NCBI GenBank assembly: GCA_902362365.1 | Contig: CABIVQ010000006.1 | Span: forward strand, 1-64,000 | DNA from: Clostridiaceae bacterium | GTDB lineage: Bacteria; Bacillota; Clostridia; Peptostreptococcales; Peptostreptococcaceae | DNA length: 64,000 bases | Direction of reading: 5' to 3' | Shown here: positions 36,963 through 46,985 of the stretch, one piece after another | How the letters are laid out: every line of letters starts with the position of its first letter | Position numbering within the stretch: the stretch's first letter is position 1 | The notes under the pieces: generated by a model | What the model saw: only the letters and a program-made list of their open reading frames with translations | Databases searched by the model: none | Told to the model about the DNA's origin: nothing | Made by a program: the position numbers and the translations under genes

Positions 36963-37523
36963 ATGTACGTAGTAGTAGGATTAGGTAATCCAGGGAAACA
37001 ATATGAGAATACAAGACATAATGTTGGATTTAATGTTATAGATATTCTAGCGAAGGAATATGGCATAAGCGTATCGAAAATAAAACATAAGGCTTTAATA
37101 GGAGAAGGTAGAGTTGGAAGTGAAAAAGTTCTTTTAGTTAAGCCTCAAACATATATGAATTTAAGTGGAGAAACTTTAATAGATATATATAATTATTATA
37201 AGGTTGATATGGAAAACATAATAGTTATATATGATGATATTGACTTAGATGTTGGAAAAATTAGAATAAGAAAAAAAGGAAGTGGTGGAACTCATAATGG
37301 TATGAGATCTATTATAAAGTGCTTAGGTGCTAATGATTTTCCAAGAGTAAGAGTCGGGGTTTCTAAACCAAAACCAGGGCAAGATTTAGCTGATTTTGTT
37401 CTTTCTAGATTTAGAAAAGAAGAAAGCGATGATGTAGAACTAGGTTTAGAAAAAGCTGCAAAAGCAGTTGATGTAATGATAAGAGACAATATTGATTTAG
37501 CTATGAATAAATACAACGGATAA
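36963..37523 (+). CDS. pth: Peptidyl-tRNA hydrolase
   Basis: A 186-residue Pth that recycles peptidyl-tRNA released by stalled ribosomes. Motifs are [20 protein letters not shown] with the catalytic histidine, [10 protein letters not shown], and [14 protein letters not shown] followed by the GSGGTHNGM loop. The ATG at 36963 is used because AAAGGAGG is just upstream; an earlier in-frame ATG (36939) lies inside the preceding gene. In B. subtilis pth (spoVC) also precedes mfd. Confidence 0.97.
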   Translation: MYVVVGLGNPGKQYENTRHNVGFNVIDILAKEYGISVSKIKHKALIGEGRVGSEKVLLVKPQTYMNLSGETLIDIYNYYKVDMENIIVIYDDIDLDVGKIRIRKKGSGGTHNGMRSIIKCLGANDFPRVRVGVSKPKPGQDLADFVLSRFRKEESDDVELGLEKAAKAVDVMIRDNIDLAMNKYNG

Positions 37524-37539
37524 GGAAAGGGAGATTCAT

Positions 37540-40500
37540 ATGAGTGACGTTTTAATATACCCTTTGCAAAACTCCAAAGAATATAAAGATGTAATAAATT
37601 GCATAAACAGTAACAAAGGCTCATTATTAATTAATGGCCTTTTGTCAGTGCAAAAACCTCATATAACTTATTCTATTTTTAATGAGTTATCAAGATCTAT
37701 GGTATTTGTAGCCAGTAGTGATTTAGAAGCTAAGAAGGCTTATGAGGATTTAAGTTTTTATATGAAGGATAAAGTAGAATATCTAGGTCATCAAGATATT
37801 CACTTTTATCATTTAGATGCAAAGGATAGGAATGAAGAAGCTAAGAAATTAAGAGTATTATTAAGATTAGCGAAAGGTGAAAAACTAGTATTAGTAACTT
37901 CTGTAGAATCAATACTTAGAAAATATATACCAAAAGAAGTGCTATTAAACAATACGTTTACCTATAAGGTAGGAGATACTTTAAATTTAGAAGAATTGAG
38001 TGATAAGCTAGTTTCTTTAGGTTATGAGAGAGTATCTAAAATAGAAGGTTTTGGTCAATTTAGCATAAGAGGTGGGATTGTAGATATATTCTCACTAGAA
38101 TACACAAATCCAATTCGTATGGAACTATTTGATGATGAAATAGATTCTATACGTACTTTTGATGTTTTCTCACAAAAATCTATAGATAAAATAAAGAAAT
38201 TTTCTATAACTCCTTCTAGGGAATTTATATATCCAGAAAAGGTTAACAATGCTATAGAAAAATTAAAAAAAGAAACTAGTAAGCATACTAATGAAGATGT
38301 ATTTAAAAATATAGAGGACATAGAAAGTAAAACTTACTTTGAAGGAATAGAAAATTATATAGACTATATCTATCCTGAGGAAAATAAAAGCATATTCAGT
38401 TACTTCAAGAATAATGCAATAATTTTTATAAACGATATTTCTAGGCTAAAAGAAAGATGTGAAAATTATACAGAGGGGTTTAAGGATAATTATAGATTAA
38501 ATCTTGAAAGAGGATTAGCCTTAAAAAAACAAGGTAATTTACTGTATCATTATAGTGATATAGATTTCATAGCAGAAGATAAAAAAATTATATTAAATAC
38601 ATTATTACCGAAACCTGTAAATGATTTTAAAGTAAGTAACATAATAAACTTTGAATCAAGAGAAGTGCCTACTTTTAATGCTAAGTTAGATGTATTAGTA
38701 GAAGAATTAAATAGATTAAAATATAATGGTTTCAAAATTATTTTAGCTACAAATACATTAGAAAGAGCTAAAAAATTAAGTAAAGATTTATTAGATTTAG
38801 GGTTAGAAACGACTGTATCTAGAAAAAGAGATATAGAAATAAAATCTTCTCAAATTGTAATAACTCCAGCACAAATTAGTAGTGGATTCCAATATAAGTC
38901 AATAAAATTTGTAGTAATTACAGATAATGAAATGATAGGAGTTCATAAGAGGGTTTCAAAAACTAAGAATAAAAAGAAGAAAAAAGGACAAAAAATAGAA
39001 TCATTCTTAGACTTGAATGTAGGGGACTATGTAGTTCATGAAAATAGCGGTATAGGTAGATATACAGGAATAGATCAAATAACTGTAAATGGTATTAAAA
39101 AAGACTATATGAAGATAATCTACCAAGGTGGAGATAATTTATATGTACCAATAGACCAAATGGACAAGGTGCAAAAATATATAGGTTCAGATGTTGAAAA
39201 AGTTAAATTAAATAAGCTTGGATCAAGTGAGTGGACAAGAGCTAAGGCTAAGGTTAAAAAAGAAATAGAAGATATGACTAAGGACCTTATAGAGCTTTAT
39301 GCGAAGAGAGAAAAAGTAAAGGGATATAAATACTCTAAAGATACTCCTTGGCAACAAGAATTTGAGTCCTTATTCCCACATGAAGAAACAGATGATCAAT
39401 TAAAGGCTATAAAAGAAACTAAGAAGGATATGGAATCAGACAAGGTTATGGATAGACTTATCTGTGGTGATGTTGGATATGGTAAGACAGAGGTAGCAAT
39501 AAGAGCTGTATTTAAGGCATGTATGGATCAAAAACAAGTAGCAGTGCTAGTTCCTACTACAATACTTGCTCAACAGCATTATAATACTTTTAAAGAGAGA
39601 TTTGAGAATTATCCAATAAGGGTAGAAGTTTTAAGTAGATTCAAATCTCCAAAGCAACAAAAAGAAATTATAAGTGATGCTAAAAAAGGTCTAGTGGATG
39701 TCCTAATAGGTACTCATAGAATAGTTTCAAAAGATATAAATTTACCGAACTTAGGATTAGTAGTTATAGATGAGGAACAAAGATTTGGTGTTAAGCATAA
39801 AGAATCACTTAAGCAAATCAAGTCAACAGTAGATGTTCTTACATTATCAGCTACACCTATTCCGAGAACTCTTCATATGTCTTTAAGTGGAATAAGAGAT
39901 ATGAGTGTTATAGAAGAACCTCCACAAGAGAGACACCCTGTTATAACTTATGTAACAGAAGCCAAAGAAAGTGTAATACAAGATGAGATTGAAAGAGAAC
40001 TGGCTAGGGGTGGTCAGGTATTCTTTGTATACAATAGAGTAGAACACATAGAAGAGATGGCAAGTAAAATAAAACGATTAGTAACAGATGCAAATGTAGC
40101 GGTAGCTCATGGTAGAATGACTTCTAAAATGCTAGAAGACATAATCTTAGGATTTTTAAATAAGGAATATGACGTTTTAGTTTGTACCACAATTATTGAA
40201 ACAGGTATGGATATATCTAACGCTAATACTATGATTGTATATGATGCAGATAAAATGGGACTTGCTCAGCTTTATCAGTTAAGAGGTAGAGTTGGAAGAA
40301 GTTCAAGACAAGGTTATGCATATCTAATGTATGAAAAAGATAAAGTGTTAAGTGAAATAGCTGAAAAAAGATTAAAAGCTATAAGAGAGTTTACAGAATT
40401 TGGTTCAGGGTTTAAAATAGCAATGAGGGACCTTGAAATAAGAGGTGCTGGAAATATATTAGGCTCACAACAACATGGACATATGGCTGTCATAGGATAT

Positions 40501-40926
40501 GATTTATATGTAAAAATGCTAAACGATGCCATAAAGAAAGTAAAAGGGGAGCCGATAGTAGAAGAAATAGATGTAGAAATAGATTTAAGTGTAAACGCAT
40601 ATATTCCAGACACTTATATACCAGACGAGTTGACTAAAATAGAGATGTATAAAAAAATTGCATCTATTGAAAATAAGGAGGATATGCTAGAGGTTGAAGA
40701 AGAGCTAGAAGATAGATTCTCAGATCTACCAAAATCTGTACAAACTTTATTAAAAATATCTTATATAAAATCTCTATGTAAAATAATGAAGATAGAAAAA
40801 GTCAGACAAGTAAAAGATGAAATATGGTTGCTTCCTTTAACTAAGTATAAGACTAAAGAAAAGGTTGGTTATAAAATAGTTACAGAGTTAGAGGAACTTT
40901 TAGAAAAAATGTGTAGTATGAAATAA
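37540..40926 (+). CDS. mfd: Transcription-repair coupling factor
   Basis: A 1128-residue SF2 translocase that removes stalled RNA polymerase and recruits UvrA. The N-terminal UvrB-like modules end near residue 350. The CID/RNAP-interacting domain begins at FLDLNVGDYVVHENSGIGRY (about 489-508). The helicase core has Walker A GDVGYGKT (643-650), DEEQ (744-747), SATPIPRT and the QLRGRVGR motif VI. A C-terminal TRCF domain follows. Length is normal. It starts 16 nt after pth. Confidence 0.98.
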   Translation: MSDVLIYPLQNSKEYKDVINCINSNKGSLLINGLLSVQKPHITYSIFNELSRSMVFVASSDLEAKKAYEDLSFYMKDKVEYLGHQDIHFYHLDAKDRNEEAKKLRVLLRLAKGEKLVLVTSVESILRKYIPKEVLLNNTFTYKVGDTLNLEELSDKLVSLGYERVSKIEGFGQFSIRGGIVDIFSLEYTNPIRMELFDDEIDSIRTFDVFSQKSIDKIKKFSITPSREFIYPEKVNNAIEKLKKETSKHTNEDVFKNIEDIESKTYFEGIENYIDYIYPEENKSIFSYFKNNAIIFINDISRLKERCENYTEGFKDNYRLNLERGLALKKQGNLLYHYSDIDFIAEDKKIILNTLLPKPVNDFKVSNIINFESREVPTFNAKLDVLVEELNRLKYNGFKIILATNTLERAKKLSKDLLDLGLETTVSRKRDIEIKSSQIVITPAQISSGFQYKSIKFVVITDNEMIGVHKRVSKTKNKKKKKGQKIESFLDLNVGDYVVHENSGIGRYTGIDQITVNGIKKDYMKIIYQGGDNLYVPIDQMDKVQKYIGSDVEKVKLNKLGSSEWTRAKAKVKKEIEDMTKDLIELYAKREKVKGYKYSKDTPWQQEFESLFPHEETDDQLKAIKETKKDMESDKVMDRLICGDVGYGKTEVAIRAVFKACMDQKQVAVLVPTTILAQQHYNTFKERFENYPIRVEVLSRFKSPKQQKEIISDAKKGLVDVLIGTHRIVSKDINLPNLGLVVIDEEQRFGVKHKESLKQIKSTVDVLTLSATPIPRTLHMSLSGIRDMSVIEEPPQERHPVITYVTEAKESVIQDEIERELARGGQVFFVYNRVEHIEEMASKIKRLVTDANVAVAHGRMTSKMLEDIILGFLNKEYDVLVCTTIIETGMDISNANTMIVYDADKMGLAQLYQLRGRVGRSSRQGYAYLMYEKDKVLSEIAEKRLKAIREFTEFGSGFKIAMRDLEIRGAGNILGSQQHGHMAVIGYDLYVKMLNDAIKKVKGEPIVEEIDVEIDLSVNAYIPDTYIPDELTKIEMYKKIASIENKEDMLEVEEELEDRFSDLPKSVQTLLKISYIKSLCKIMKIEKVRQVKDEIWLLPLTKYKTKEKVGYKIVTELEELLEKMCSMK

Positions 40927-40953
40927 CATAAATTTTAGAGAGGGTGTTTGAAT

Positions 40954-41958
40954 TTGAAAAAGCTAGGAGCGTTAGTTATGTCTGTCATCTTAGGAATAAG
41001 CATGGTAGGATGTAGCAGCAAAGTAAACAAAGATGAAAATATAGCTACTGTTAATGGAAGTGGAATAATAGTAGGCAACTATGAAAAGGTATTGGGGTTA
41101 AATAAGCAATCTATGGAAGCGTACTATGGAAATACAATATGGGATCAAGAAATTGAAGAAGGTGTTAAATATAAAGACAAATTTAAAGAAATGATACTTG
41201 ATCAAATGATATATACAGAAGTTATATACGAAGCAGCTAAGAAAGAGAATTTACTTCCAACAGAAGAAGAGGTAAATAAATCGATAGAAGAATTTAATAC
41301 TAGCATAAAAGATAATGATGCTTATAAAAAACAATTAAAAGAACTAGGAATAGATGATAATTTCTTAAAATATCAGTTTGAAAGAAATTTAGCAAGTGAT
41401 AACTACAAAGAAAAGTTTAATAAAGATAATTCAGTAACTAATGATGAAATGAAAAAATACTATGATGAAAATAAAGATGATTTCTACATAGATCAAGTAG
41501 AAGCATCACATATCTTAATAAAAACAATAGATGATGAAGATAAAAAATTAAGTGATGAGAAAAAAGCAGAAGCAAAGAAAAAAGCAGAAGAAGTACTTGC
41601 AAAAGCAAAAGCAGGAGAAAATTTCTCAGAGCTAGCAAAAGAATATTCACAAGATACAGTATCAGCTAAAAATGGTGGAGATCTTGGATTCTTTAAAAAA
41701 GGAGAAATGGTTAAACCATTTGAAGAAGCTGCTTTTTCAATGAAAGTTGGGGAAATATCTGATTTAGTAGAAAGTGATTTTGGTTACCATATAATAAAAG
41801 TTACTGATAAAGAAGATAGACAAAAAACATTTGATGAAGTAAAAGAGACTATAAGAAAAACATTACAAGATGAGAAATGTGATGCCCAAGTAGAAAAGTT
41901 AAAAGAAGAAGCAAAAGTTGAAAAGAATGAAGAGATATTAGAAAAAGTAAATATATAA
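40954..41958 (+). CDS. prsA: PrsA-type foldase lipoprotein (parvulin)
   Basis: A 334-residue exported peptidyl-prolyl isomerase. The N-terminus is a lipoprotein signal (LGALVMSVILGISMVGC) with the lipidated cysteine at residue 20. Residues about 60-165 form the chaperone domain. The parvulin domain runs from about 175 (VEASHILIKTI) to FGYHIIKVTD. It would help secreted proteins fold outside the membrane. The TTG at 40954 is preferred over the in-frame TTG at 40948 because of its spacing from AGAGGG. In many Firmicutes a prsA-like gene follows mfd. Confidence 0.92.
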   Translation: MKKLGALVMSVILGISMVGCSSKVNKDENIATVNGSGIIVGNYEKVLGLNKQSMEAYYGNTIWDQEIEEGVKYKDKFKEMILDQMIYTEVIYEAAKKENLLPTEEEVNKSIEEFNTSIKDNDAYKKQLKELGIDDNFLKYQFERNLASDNYKEKFNKDNSVTNDEMKKYYDENKDDFYIDQVEASHILIKTIDDEDKKLSDEKKAEAKKKAEEVLAKAKAGENFSELAKEYSQDTVSAKNGGDLGFFKKGEMVKPFEEAAFSMKVGEISDLVESDFGYHIIKVTDKEDRQKTFDEVKETIRKTLQDEKCDAQVEKLKEEAKVEKNEEILEKVNI

Positions 41959-41979
41959 TTCTATAAATATAATTTTAAG

Positions 41980-42033
41980 AGGGATGTGTTTAAGTAAATT
42001 AATCAAATAAGCTTATAACACATCCTTTTTTGC
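41980..42033 (+). terminator. Terminator after prsA
   Basis: GGGATGTGTTA pairs with TAACACATCC across a long loop, followed by six T's. Confidence 0.8.
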
Positions 42034-42094
42034 ATATTTTTCTTTTGATTGGTAAAAATAAACTTAAAGTTACTAATGGAGGGAAAAAAATATA

Positions 42095-42634
42095 ATGAGA
42101 GCTACAGGAATAGTTAGAAGAATAGATGATCTTGGAAGAGTCGTAATTCCTAAAGAAATAAGAAAAACTTTAAGAATAAGAGAAGGCGACCCATTAGAAA
42201 TATTTACAGCAAAAGACGGAGAAGTCATTTTAAAAAAATACTCTCCAATAGGAGAATTAACAGAATTCTCTCAAGAGTATGCAGAAACTTTAGGAGAAGT
42301 ACTTGGTTGCGGTATAGTGGTAACAGATTTAGATTCAATAATCGCTGTTTCTAAGGTACCTAAAAAAGAGTACAAAGAAAAAAGTATCAGTAAAGAATTA
42401 GAGCAATTAATAGAAAATAGAGAAACAAAATCTCTTAAAGATAATAAAATAGTACCTTTATATAAAGATGATTCAGTAGAATACTCTGGGCAAATTATAA
42501 TGCCTATAGTAAGTTCATCTGGAGATTGTATCGGTTCTATTACAGTGGTTTCAAAAGAAAATGAAACTCTTCCAGATGGAATAGAAAAAATACTAAAAAT
42601 AGCCTCTAATTTTTTAGGAAAACAAGTACAATAG
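42095..42634 (+). CDS. spoVT: Stage V sporulation protein T
   Basis: A 179-residue regulator. The N-terminal AbrB-type swapped-hairpin domain (MRATGIVRRIDDLGRVVIPK, to about residue 50) binds DNA, and the C-terminal GAF-like domain (residues 55-178) senses an unknown ligand. In B. subtilis SpoVT acts in the forespore under sigma G and tunes its regulon; it also matters for spore formation in C. difficile. The ATG follows AATGGAGGG. A weak hairpin with T's lies after the stop. Confidence 0.97.
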   Translation: MRATGIVRRIDDLGRVVIPKEIRKTLRIREGDPLEIFTAKDGEVILKKYSPIGELTEFSQEYAETLGEVLGCGIVVTDLDSIIAVSKVPKKEYKEKSISKELEQLIENRETKSLKDNKIVPLYKDDSVEYSGQIIMPIVSSSGDCIGSITVVSKENETLPDGIEKILKIASNFLGKQVQ

Positions 42635-42642
42635 CTATGGAA

Positions 42643-42670
42643 AATGACCCTATAATAAGGGTCTTTTCTA
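42643..42670 (+). terminator. Short terminator after spoVT
   Basis: GACCCT pairs with AGGGTC over a 5-7 nt loop, followed by TTTTCTATTT. The stem is short, so termination may be incomplete. Confidence 0.6.
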
Positions 42671-42764
42671 TTTAAAAATAAAACTTAAATACTAAAATCT
42701 TGAATATACTAATAAATATATGATATATTAAAATTTGTTATATAAATAGTATGGAGGTTGTGTT

Positions 42765-44378
42765 ATGGATAATAACAGAAACAAAGACTCTTTCCTGAAG
42801 GGGGCAATTATACTTGGAGCAGCAGGGATAATTGTTAAAGTAATGGGTGCATTCTTTAGAATACCTCTTGGAAACTTAATAGGGTCAGAAGGTATGGGAT
42901 ATTACCAAGCGGCTTATCCTGTTTATACCTTATTCCTGACACTAGCAACAGCAGGTTTCCCAACAGCGTTAGCTAAACTAGTATCAGAAAAAACAGCAAT
43001 AGGGGACCATAAGGGTGCAAACAAAATATTTAAAGTTGCATATATGGTTTTATTAATAACTGGATTAGTATCATTCTGCTTACTATTCTTTGGAGCAAAA
43101 TATATAGTAACAGATTTAATGGATAATCCAGGCGCTCACTATGCTATGTTAGCAATAGCACCAGCGCTTTTATTTGTACCGGCAATGTCTTCTTATAGAG
43201 GATATTTCCAAGGTAAGAGAGATATGAGTAAGATAGCTGTTTCACAAGTAACGGAGCAGTTTTTTAGAGTTATATTAGGAATAGGTCTTGCCTATTATTT
43301 CATGAAACAAAGTGGTCCAGAAATGGGTGCTGCAGGAGCCATAGCAGGGGCAACAATAGGTGCTATAGGATCTATTACATATTTAATAATTGCTTATTTA
43401 AGAGAAGGTAAGCAACGTAAAGCTGATATAAAAGCAAGTAAAAGATTTAAAGATGAAAGTATTCCAAGAATACTAAAGAAAATATTGGCAGTAGCAGTGC
43501 CTATAACAATAGGAGCTTCTGTAATGCCTTTAGTAAATATGATGGATAATGTTATAGTTATAAAAAGATTAGTAGAAGGTGGATTTACTCATGATCAAGC
43601 TGTATCTTTATTCGGACAATTGACAGGTATGGCTATGGCGATAGTAAACTTACCATCAGTTATAACTTCTGCTATAGGAATGAGTTTAGTTCCTTCTATA
43701 TCAGAATCCTTTGCTTTAGGTAAGTTAGGAAAAGCAAGAAAAGAAACTAGAAGTGCAATAAAAGTAACTTTATTAGTTGTTCTACCTTGTGCATTTGGGA
43801 TAGCATCTTTAGCGGGTCCTATTATGCAACTTTTATATCCTAAGGAACCAGCATCTTTAGGAACTATATTATTTACAATTTCACCTGCGATTATATTCTT
43901 AGGGTTAATATTCAGTTTAAATGGTATACTTCAAGGTATGGGTAAACCAATGATTCCTGTAATAGCTCTAAGTATAGGTATGTTAGGTAAAATAGTAATA
44001 AGTTATACATTAACTGTAATACCAGAAATAAACGTTTTAGGTTCTGGATTAGGAACAGTTACGGCGTATGCCATAGCTTCATTAATTGAGTTGTATTTTG
44101 TAAAAAAATACATGGGTGTAAGATTTGGAAAAAAAGAATTTGTTATAAAACCATTAATAACTGTTATAACTATGTTTGTAGCTGTTAAGTTATCTTATGG
44201 GCTTGTAAGCAATATATTTGGAAATTCTTTATCTACAATCATTTCAATAGGTATTGGAGCAATAGTTTACGTATTAGTGTTATTAGGTATTGGTGGAATT
44301 AGAAAAGAAGAAGTTTTAATTATGCCAAAAGGTGAAAAAATTTATAAATTATTAAGAAAGCTTAATCTTATGAGATAA
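42765..44378 (+). CDS. SpoVB/YabM-type lipid flippase (MOP superfamily)
   Basis: A 537-residue protein with about 14 membrane helices of the polysaccharide-exporter/MurJ-like MOP group. The N-terminal FLKGAIILGAAGIIVKVMGAF and MGYYQAAYPVYTLFLTLATAGFP segments are typical of SpoVB-like proteins, which move lipid-linked cell-wall precursors across the membrane. The place between spoVT and mazG is that of B. subtilis yabM. Whether it serves the cortex or vegetative wall cannot be said. Confidence 0.88.
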   Translation: MDNNRNKDSFLKGAIILGAAGIIVKVMGAFFRIPLGNLIGSEGMGYYQAAYPVYTLFLTLATAGFPTALAKLVSEKTAIGDHKGANKIFKVAYMVLLITGLVSFCLLFFGAKYIVTDLMDNPGAHYAMLAIAPALLFVPAMSSYRGYFQGKRDMSKIAVSQVTEQFFRVILGIGLAYYFMKQSGPEMGAAGAIAGATIGAIGSITYLIIAYLREGKQRKADIKASKRFKDESIPRILKKILAVAVPITIGASVMPLVNMMDNVIVIKRLVEGGFTHDQAVSLFGQLTGMAMAIVNLPSVITSAIGMSLVPSISESFALGKLGKARKETRSAIKVTLLVVLPCAFGIASLAGPIMQLLYPKEPASLGTILFTISPAIIFLGLIFSLNGILQGMGKPMIPVIALSIGMLGKIVISYTLTVIPEINVLGSGLGTVTAYAIASLIELYFVKKYMGVRFGKKEFVIKPLITVITMFVAVKLSYGLVSNIFGNSLSTIISIGIGAIVYVLVLLGIGGIRKEEVLIMPKGEKIYKLLRKLNLMR

Positions 44379-44473
44379 TCAAAGTATATATATGAAAATA
44401 CATGGAAATAATTAAAATATCTTATTTTTAATTATTTCTAGATTTCATATACAGGTACTATAGGAGTGGTGTT

Positions 44474-45922
44474 ATGGGTAAGATAAATATCGTAGGACTT
44501 GGTCCGGGAGATGAATCTCTTATCAGCCAAGGTGCATTAGATATATTAAAATCAAGTTCTAGAATTTATCTAAGAACTGAAAAGCATCCAACAGTGGATA
44601 AGTTAAAAGAGAGTATAAAATATACTAACTTAGATTATTTTTATGAAAATGAAGATAATTTTGAAAATGTATATAGAGAGATTGCAGAATTTATTATAGA
44701 AAAATCTAATGAAGGTGATTTAGTATATGCAGTTCCAGGCCATCCAAGGGTTGCAGAAAGAACTGTAAGCCAAATAGAAGAGATTGCAAGAGTAAAAGGT
44801 ATAGAGGTTGAAGTAATAGCTTCTATGAGCTTTGTAGACGCAATGTTTAATTATTTAGCTATAGACCCAGCAGATGGATTTAAATTAGTAGATGCTTTTG
44901 AAATAGAAAATTCATATATAGATACAAATACAAGTATGATAATAACTCAAGTTTATGATCACTTTATAGCTTCAAATGTAAAGTTAAGATTAATGGAATG
45001 TTATGATTATGATCAAGAAGTATGTATAGTAAATGGCGCAGGTGTCAAAGCTCTAGAGCGTAAGAAATATGTTCCATTACATGAACTAGATAGACCTGAA
45101 AATCTATTTAATTATTTAACTAGCGTATACATACCGAGAAGTTCAAAGAAAATGTATAATACAGTACATGATTTAGAAGAAATAATGTCTCAACTTAGAG
45201 GACCTAATGGGTGTGATTGGGATAAGAAACAAGATCATGAAACTCTAAAAAAATACATCATTGAAGAAGCGTATGAGCTTTGCCAGGCAATAGATAATGA
45301 TGATATTGATGAAATGATAGAGGAACTAGGAGATGTACTTTTACAAGTTGTATTCCACTGTCAAATAGGGAAAGAAACTGGTTATTTTGATTTGACTGAA
45401 GTAATAAATGGTATATGTAATAAACTTGTATATAGACATCCGCATGTTTTCAAAAATGTTGATATAGATATGAATAATTTTGATAAAACATGGGAAGATT
45501 TGAAAAAGAAAGAAAAAGGCGAATCTACAGTTACAGAAGGTTTAACTAGAATTCCAAATCATCTACCAGCACTTATAAAAGCTGAAAAAATACAAAAAAA
45601 GGCAGCCCTTGTAGGATTTGACTGGGATGATATAAATGATGTATATAAAAAAATTGAAGAAGAATACAAAGAATTACTTGACGAATGTAAAGAAGGAAAT
45701 ATAAAATACATAAAGGAAGAACTAGGAGATTTGCTGTTCTCTATTGTAAATTTAGCTAGATTTTTAAAAGTAAACCCTGAGGAAGCTTTAAATTTGACTA
45801 ATAACAAATTTATAAAAAGATTCAAGTTTATAGAAGATAATGCAATAAATTCTGATAGAAATTTAGAAGATATGACATTAGAAGAAATGGATAAACTTTG
45901 GGAAAAGGCTAAATTTCAATAA
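44474..45922 (+). CDS. mazG: Tetrapyrrole methylase-MazG fusion (YabN)
   Basis: A 482-residue two-domain protein. Residues 1-225 form a SAM-dependent tetrapyrrole-methylase-like domain (NIVGLGPGDESLIS, VPGHPRVAERT), and residues about 240-480 form two MazG repeats with metal-binding EExxE and ELGD motifs. MazG hydrolyses nucleoside triphosphates, including damaged ones. The fusion is the B. subtilis YabN type; the role of the methylase half is not known. It starts after GGAGTGGTG, downstream of a palindromic gap. Confidence 0.94.
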   Translation: MGKINIVGLGPGDESLISQGALDILKSSSRIYLRTEKHPTVDKLKESIKYTNLDYFYENEDNFENVYREIAEFIIEKSNEGDLVYAVPGHPRVAERTVSQIEEIARVKGIEVEVIASMSFVDAMFNYLAIDPADGFKLVDAFEIENSYIDTNTSMIITQVYDHFIASNVKLRLMECYDYDQEVCIVNGAGVKALERKKYVPLHELDRPENLFNYLTSVYIPRSSKKMYNTVHDLEEIMSQLRGPNGCDWDKKQDHETLKKYIIEEAYELCQAIDNDDIDEMIEELGDVLLQVVFHCQIGKETGYFDLTEVINGICNKLVYRHPHVFKNVDIDMNNFDKTWEDLKKKEKGESTVTEGLTRIPNHLPALIKAEKIQKKAALVGFDWDDINDVYKKIEEEYKELLDECKEGNIKYIKEELGDLLFSIVNLARFLKVNPEEALNLTNNKFIKRFKFIEDNAINSDRNLEDMTLEEMDKLWEKAKFQ

Positions 45923-46006
45923 TTAAAAGAAGGAAAATCACTAAAGATATAGAATAGTAAAAACAGAAATAATTCTATATGATAAACATTTTAGGAGGTA
46001 AATATC

Positions 46007-46285
46007 GTGAATAAGGCTGAATTAGTAACAAAAATGGCAGAAAAAAGTGAATTAACTAAGAAAGAAGCAGAAGCTGCATTAAACGCATTTATGCAATCTG
46101 TTGAAGAAGCTTTAGTAGAAGGTGACAAAGTTCAATTAGTAGGATTTGGTACTTTCGAAACTAGAGAAAGAGCTGCTAGACAAGGTAGAAACCCAAGAAA
46201 CCCAGAAGAAGTTATAGAAATACCAGCTTCTAAAGCTCCAGTATTCAAAGCTGGAAAATCTTTAAAAGAAGTTATAAACAAGTAA
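46007..46285 (+). CDS. hup: HU-type DNA-binding protein
   Basis: A 92-residue HU nucleoid protein. NKAELVTKMAEKSELTKKEA is the dimerising helical part, LVGFGTFETRERAARQGRNP leads into the DNA-binding arm, and the proline in RNPRNP that kinks DNA is present. Length is exactly that of the family. The GTG start follows AGGAGG. It lies between mazG and yabO and is followed by a strong terminator. Confidence 0.97.
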   Translation: MNKAELVTKMAEKSELTKKEAEAALNAFMQSVEEALVEGDKVQLVGFGTFETRERAARQGRNPRNPEEVIEIPASKAPVFKAGKSLKEVINK

Positions 46286-46340
46286 TAAATACATAAATTA
46301 ATTTTAAGAGCGATCTTGAAGTTTAAATATTAATTAAATA

Positions 46341-46378
46341 GAAAATGCCTATAGTTTTATAACTGTAGGCATTTTTTA
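46341..46378 (+). terminator. Terminator after hup
   Basis: AAAATGCCTATAGTT pairs with AACTGTAGGCATTTT (one G-U) over a short loop, followed by T's. Confidence 0.92.
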
Positions 46379-46425
46379 AAATAGATATAATCGTTTCATA
46401 AGATTAGAAACAGAGGAGGATAAAT

Positions 46426-46668
46426 ATGAGATTAGATAAATACTTAAAAGTATCTAGAATTATAAAAAGAAGAACTGTTGCAAAAGAAGCGTGTGACAAA
46501 GGGATTGTAACTATAAATGGAAAGTCTGCTAAGTCTTCATCAGAGGTTAATGTTGGAGATATACTAGAGATTCAATTTGGTGAAAAGAAAATGAAATTCA
46601 AGATAAATGAAATTAGAGAGCATGTATTAAAAAATGATGCTAAAGAAATGTACGATATAATAGAATAA
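46426..46668 (+). CDS. S4-domain RNA-binding protein YabO
   Basis: An 80-residue S4-domain protein of the RqcP/HslR family (MRLDKYLKVSRIIKRRTVAKEA is the S4 helix pair; the NGKSAKSSSEVNVGD loop follows). In B. subtilis the homologue RqcP (YabO) works with RqcH in ribosome quality control, adding alanine tails to stalled chains. The start follows GAGGAGG. It precedes the yabP-yabQ-divIC group, the same order as in Bacillus. Confidence 0.92.
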   Translation: MRLDKYLKVSRIIKRRTVAKEACDKGIVTINGKSAKSSSEVNVGDILEIQFGEKKMKFKINEIREHVLKNDAKEMYDIIE

Positions 46669-46730
46669 AATTCAATTCCCTTAAGTATATTTATAGTAGT
46701 ATGAATTGAAATATTTACTGGGGGGATATT

Positions 46731-46985
46731 ATGGAACATAACATAAGCTTAAAAGGAAGAAATAATTTAGTTATTTCCGGAGTTGAGCATATTTACTCTT
46801 TTAATGATAAAAGAGTAGAAATAAAAACTTCTGCAGGCGAAATGGTAATAGAAGGCGAAGAACTAGATATGGGTAAGCTTAATCTAGAGGAAAATGTAAT
46901 AAGTATAGACGGTACTATAAATTCTATAGTATACGCAAAACCGAAGAAACCACAAGAAAATATTTTTAAAAAGGTATTTAAGTAG
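46731..46985 (+). CDS. yabP: Sporulation protein YabP
   Basis: An 84-residue YabP family protein. The NISLKGRNNLVISGVEHIYSF start, the VEIKTSAGEMVIEGE middle and LNLEENVISIDG are characteristic. In B. subtilis YabP is required for late sporulation and is made in the mother cell. The stop is directly followed by the yabQ ATG with no gap, so the two are co-translated. The upstream gap contains an 8-bp inverted repeat (TTCAATTC at 46671, GAATTGAA at 46703) that may be regulatory. Confidence 0.92.
   Translation: MEHNISLKGRNNLVISGVEHIYSFNDKRVEIKTSAGEMVIEGEELDMGKLNLEENVISIDGTINSIVYAKPKKPQENIFKKVFK

Noticed and set aside
41438..41650. Minus-strand Leu-rich frame inside prsA
   Set aside because: It reads the Lys/Glu-rich parvulin coding sequence backwards, which creates Leu/Phe codons by base composition.
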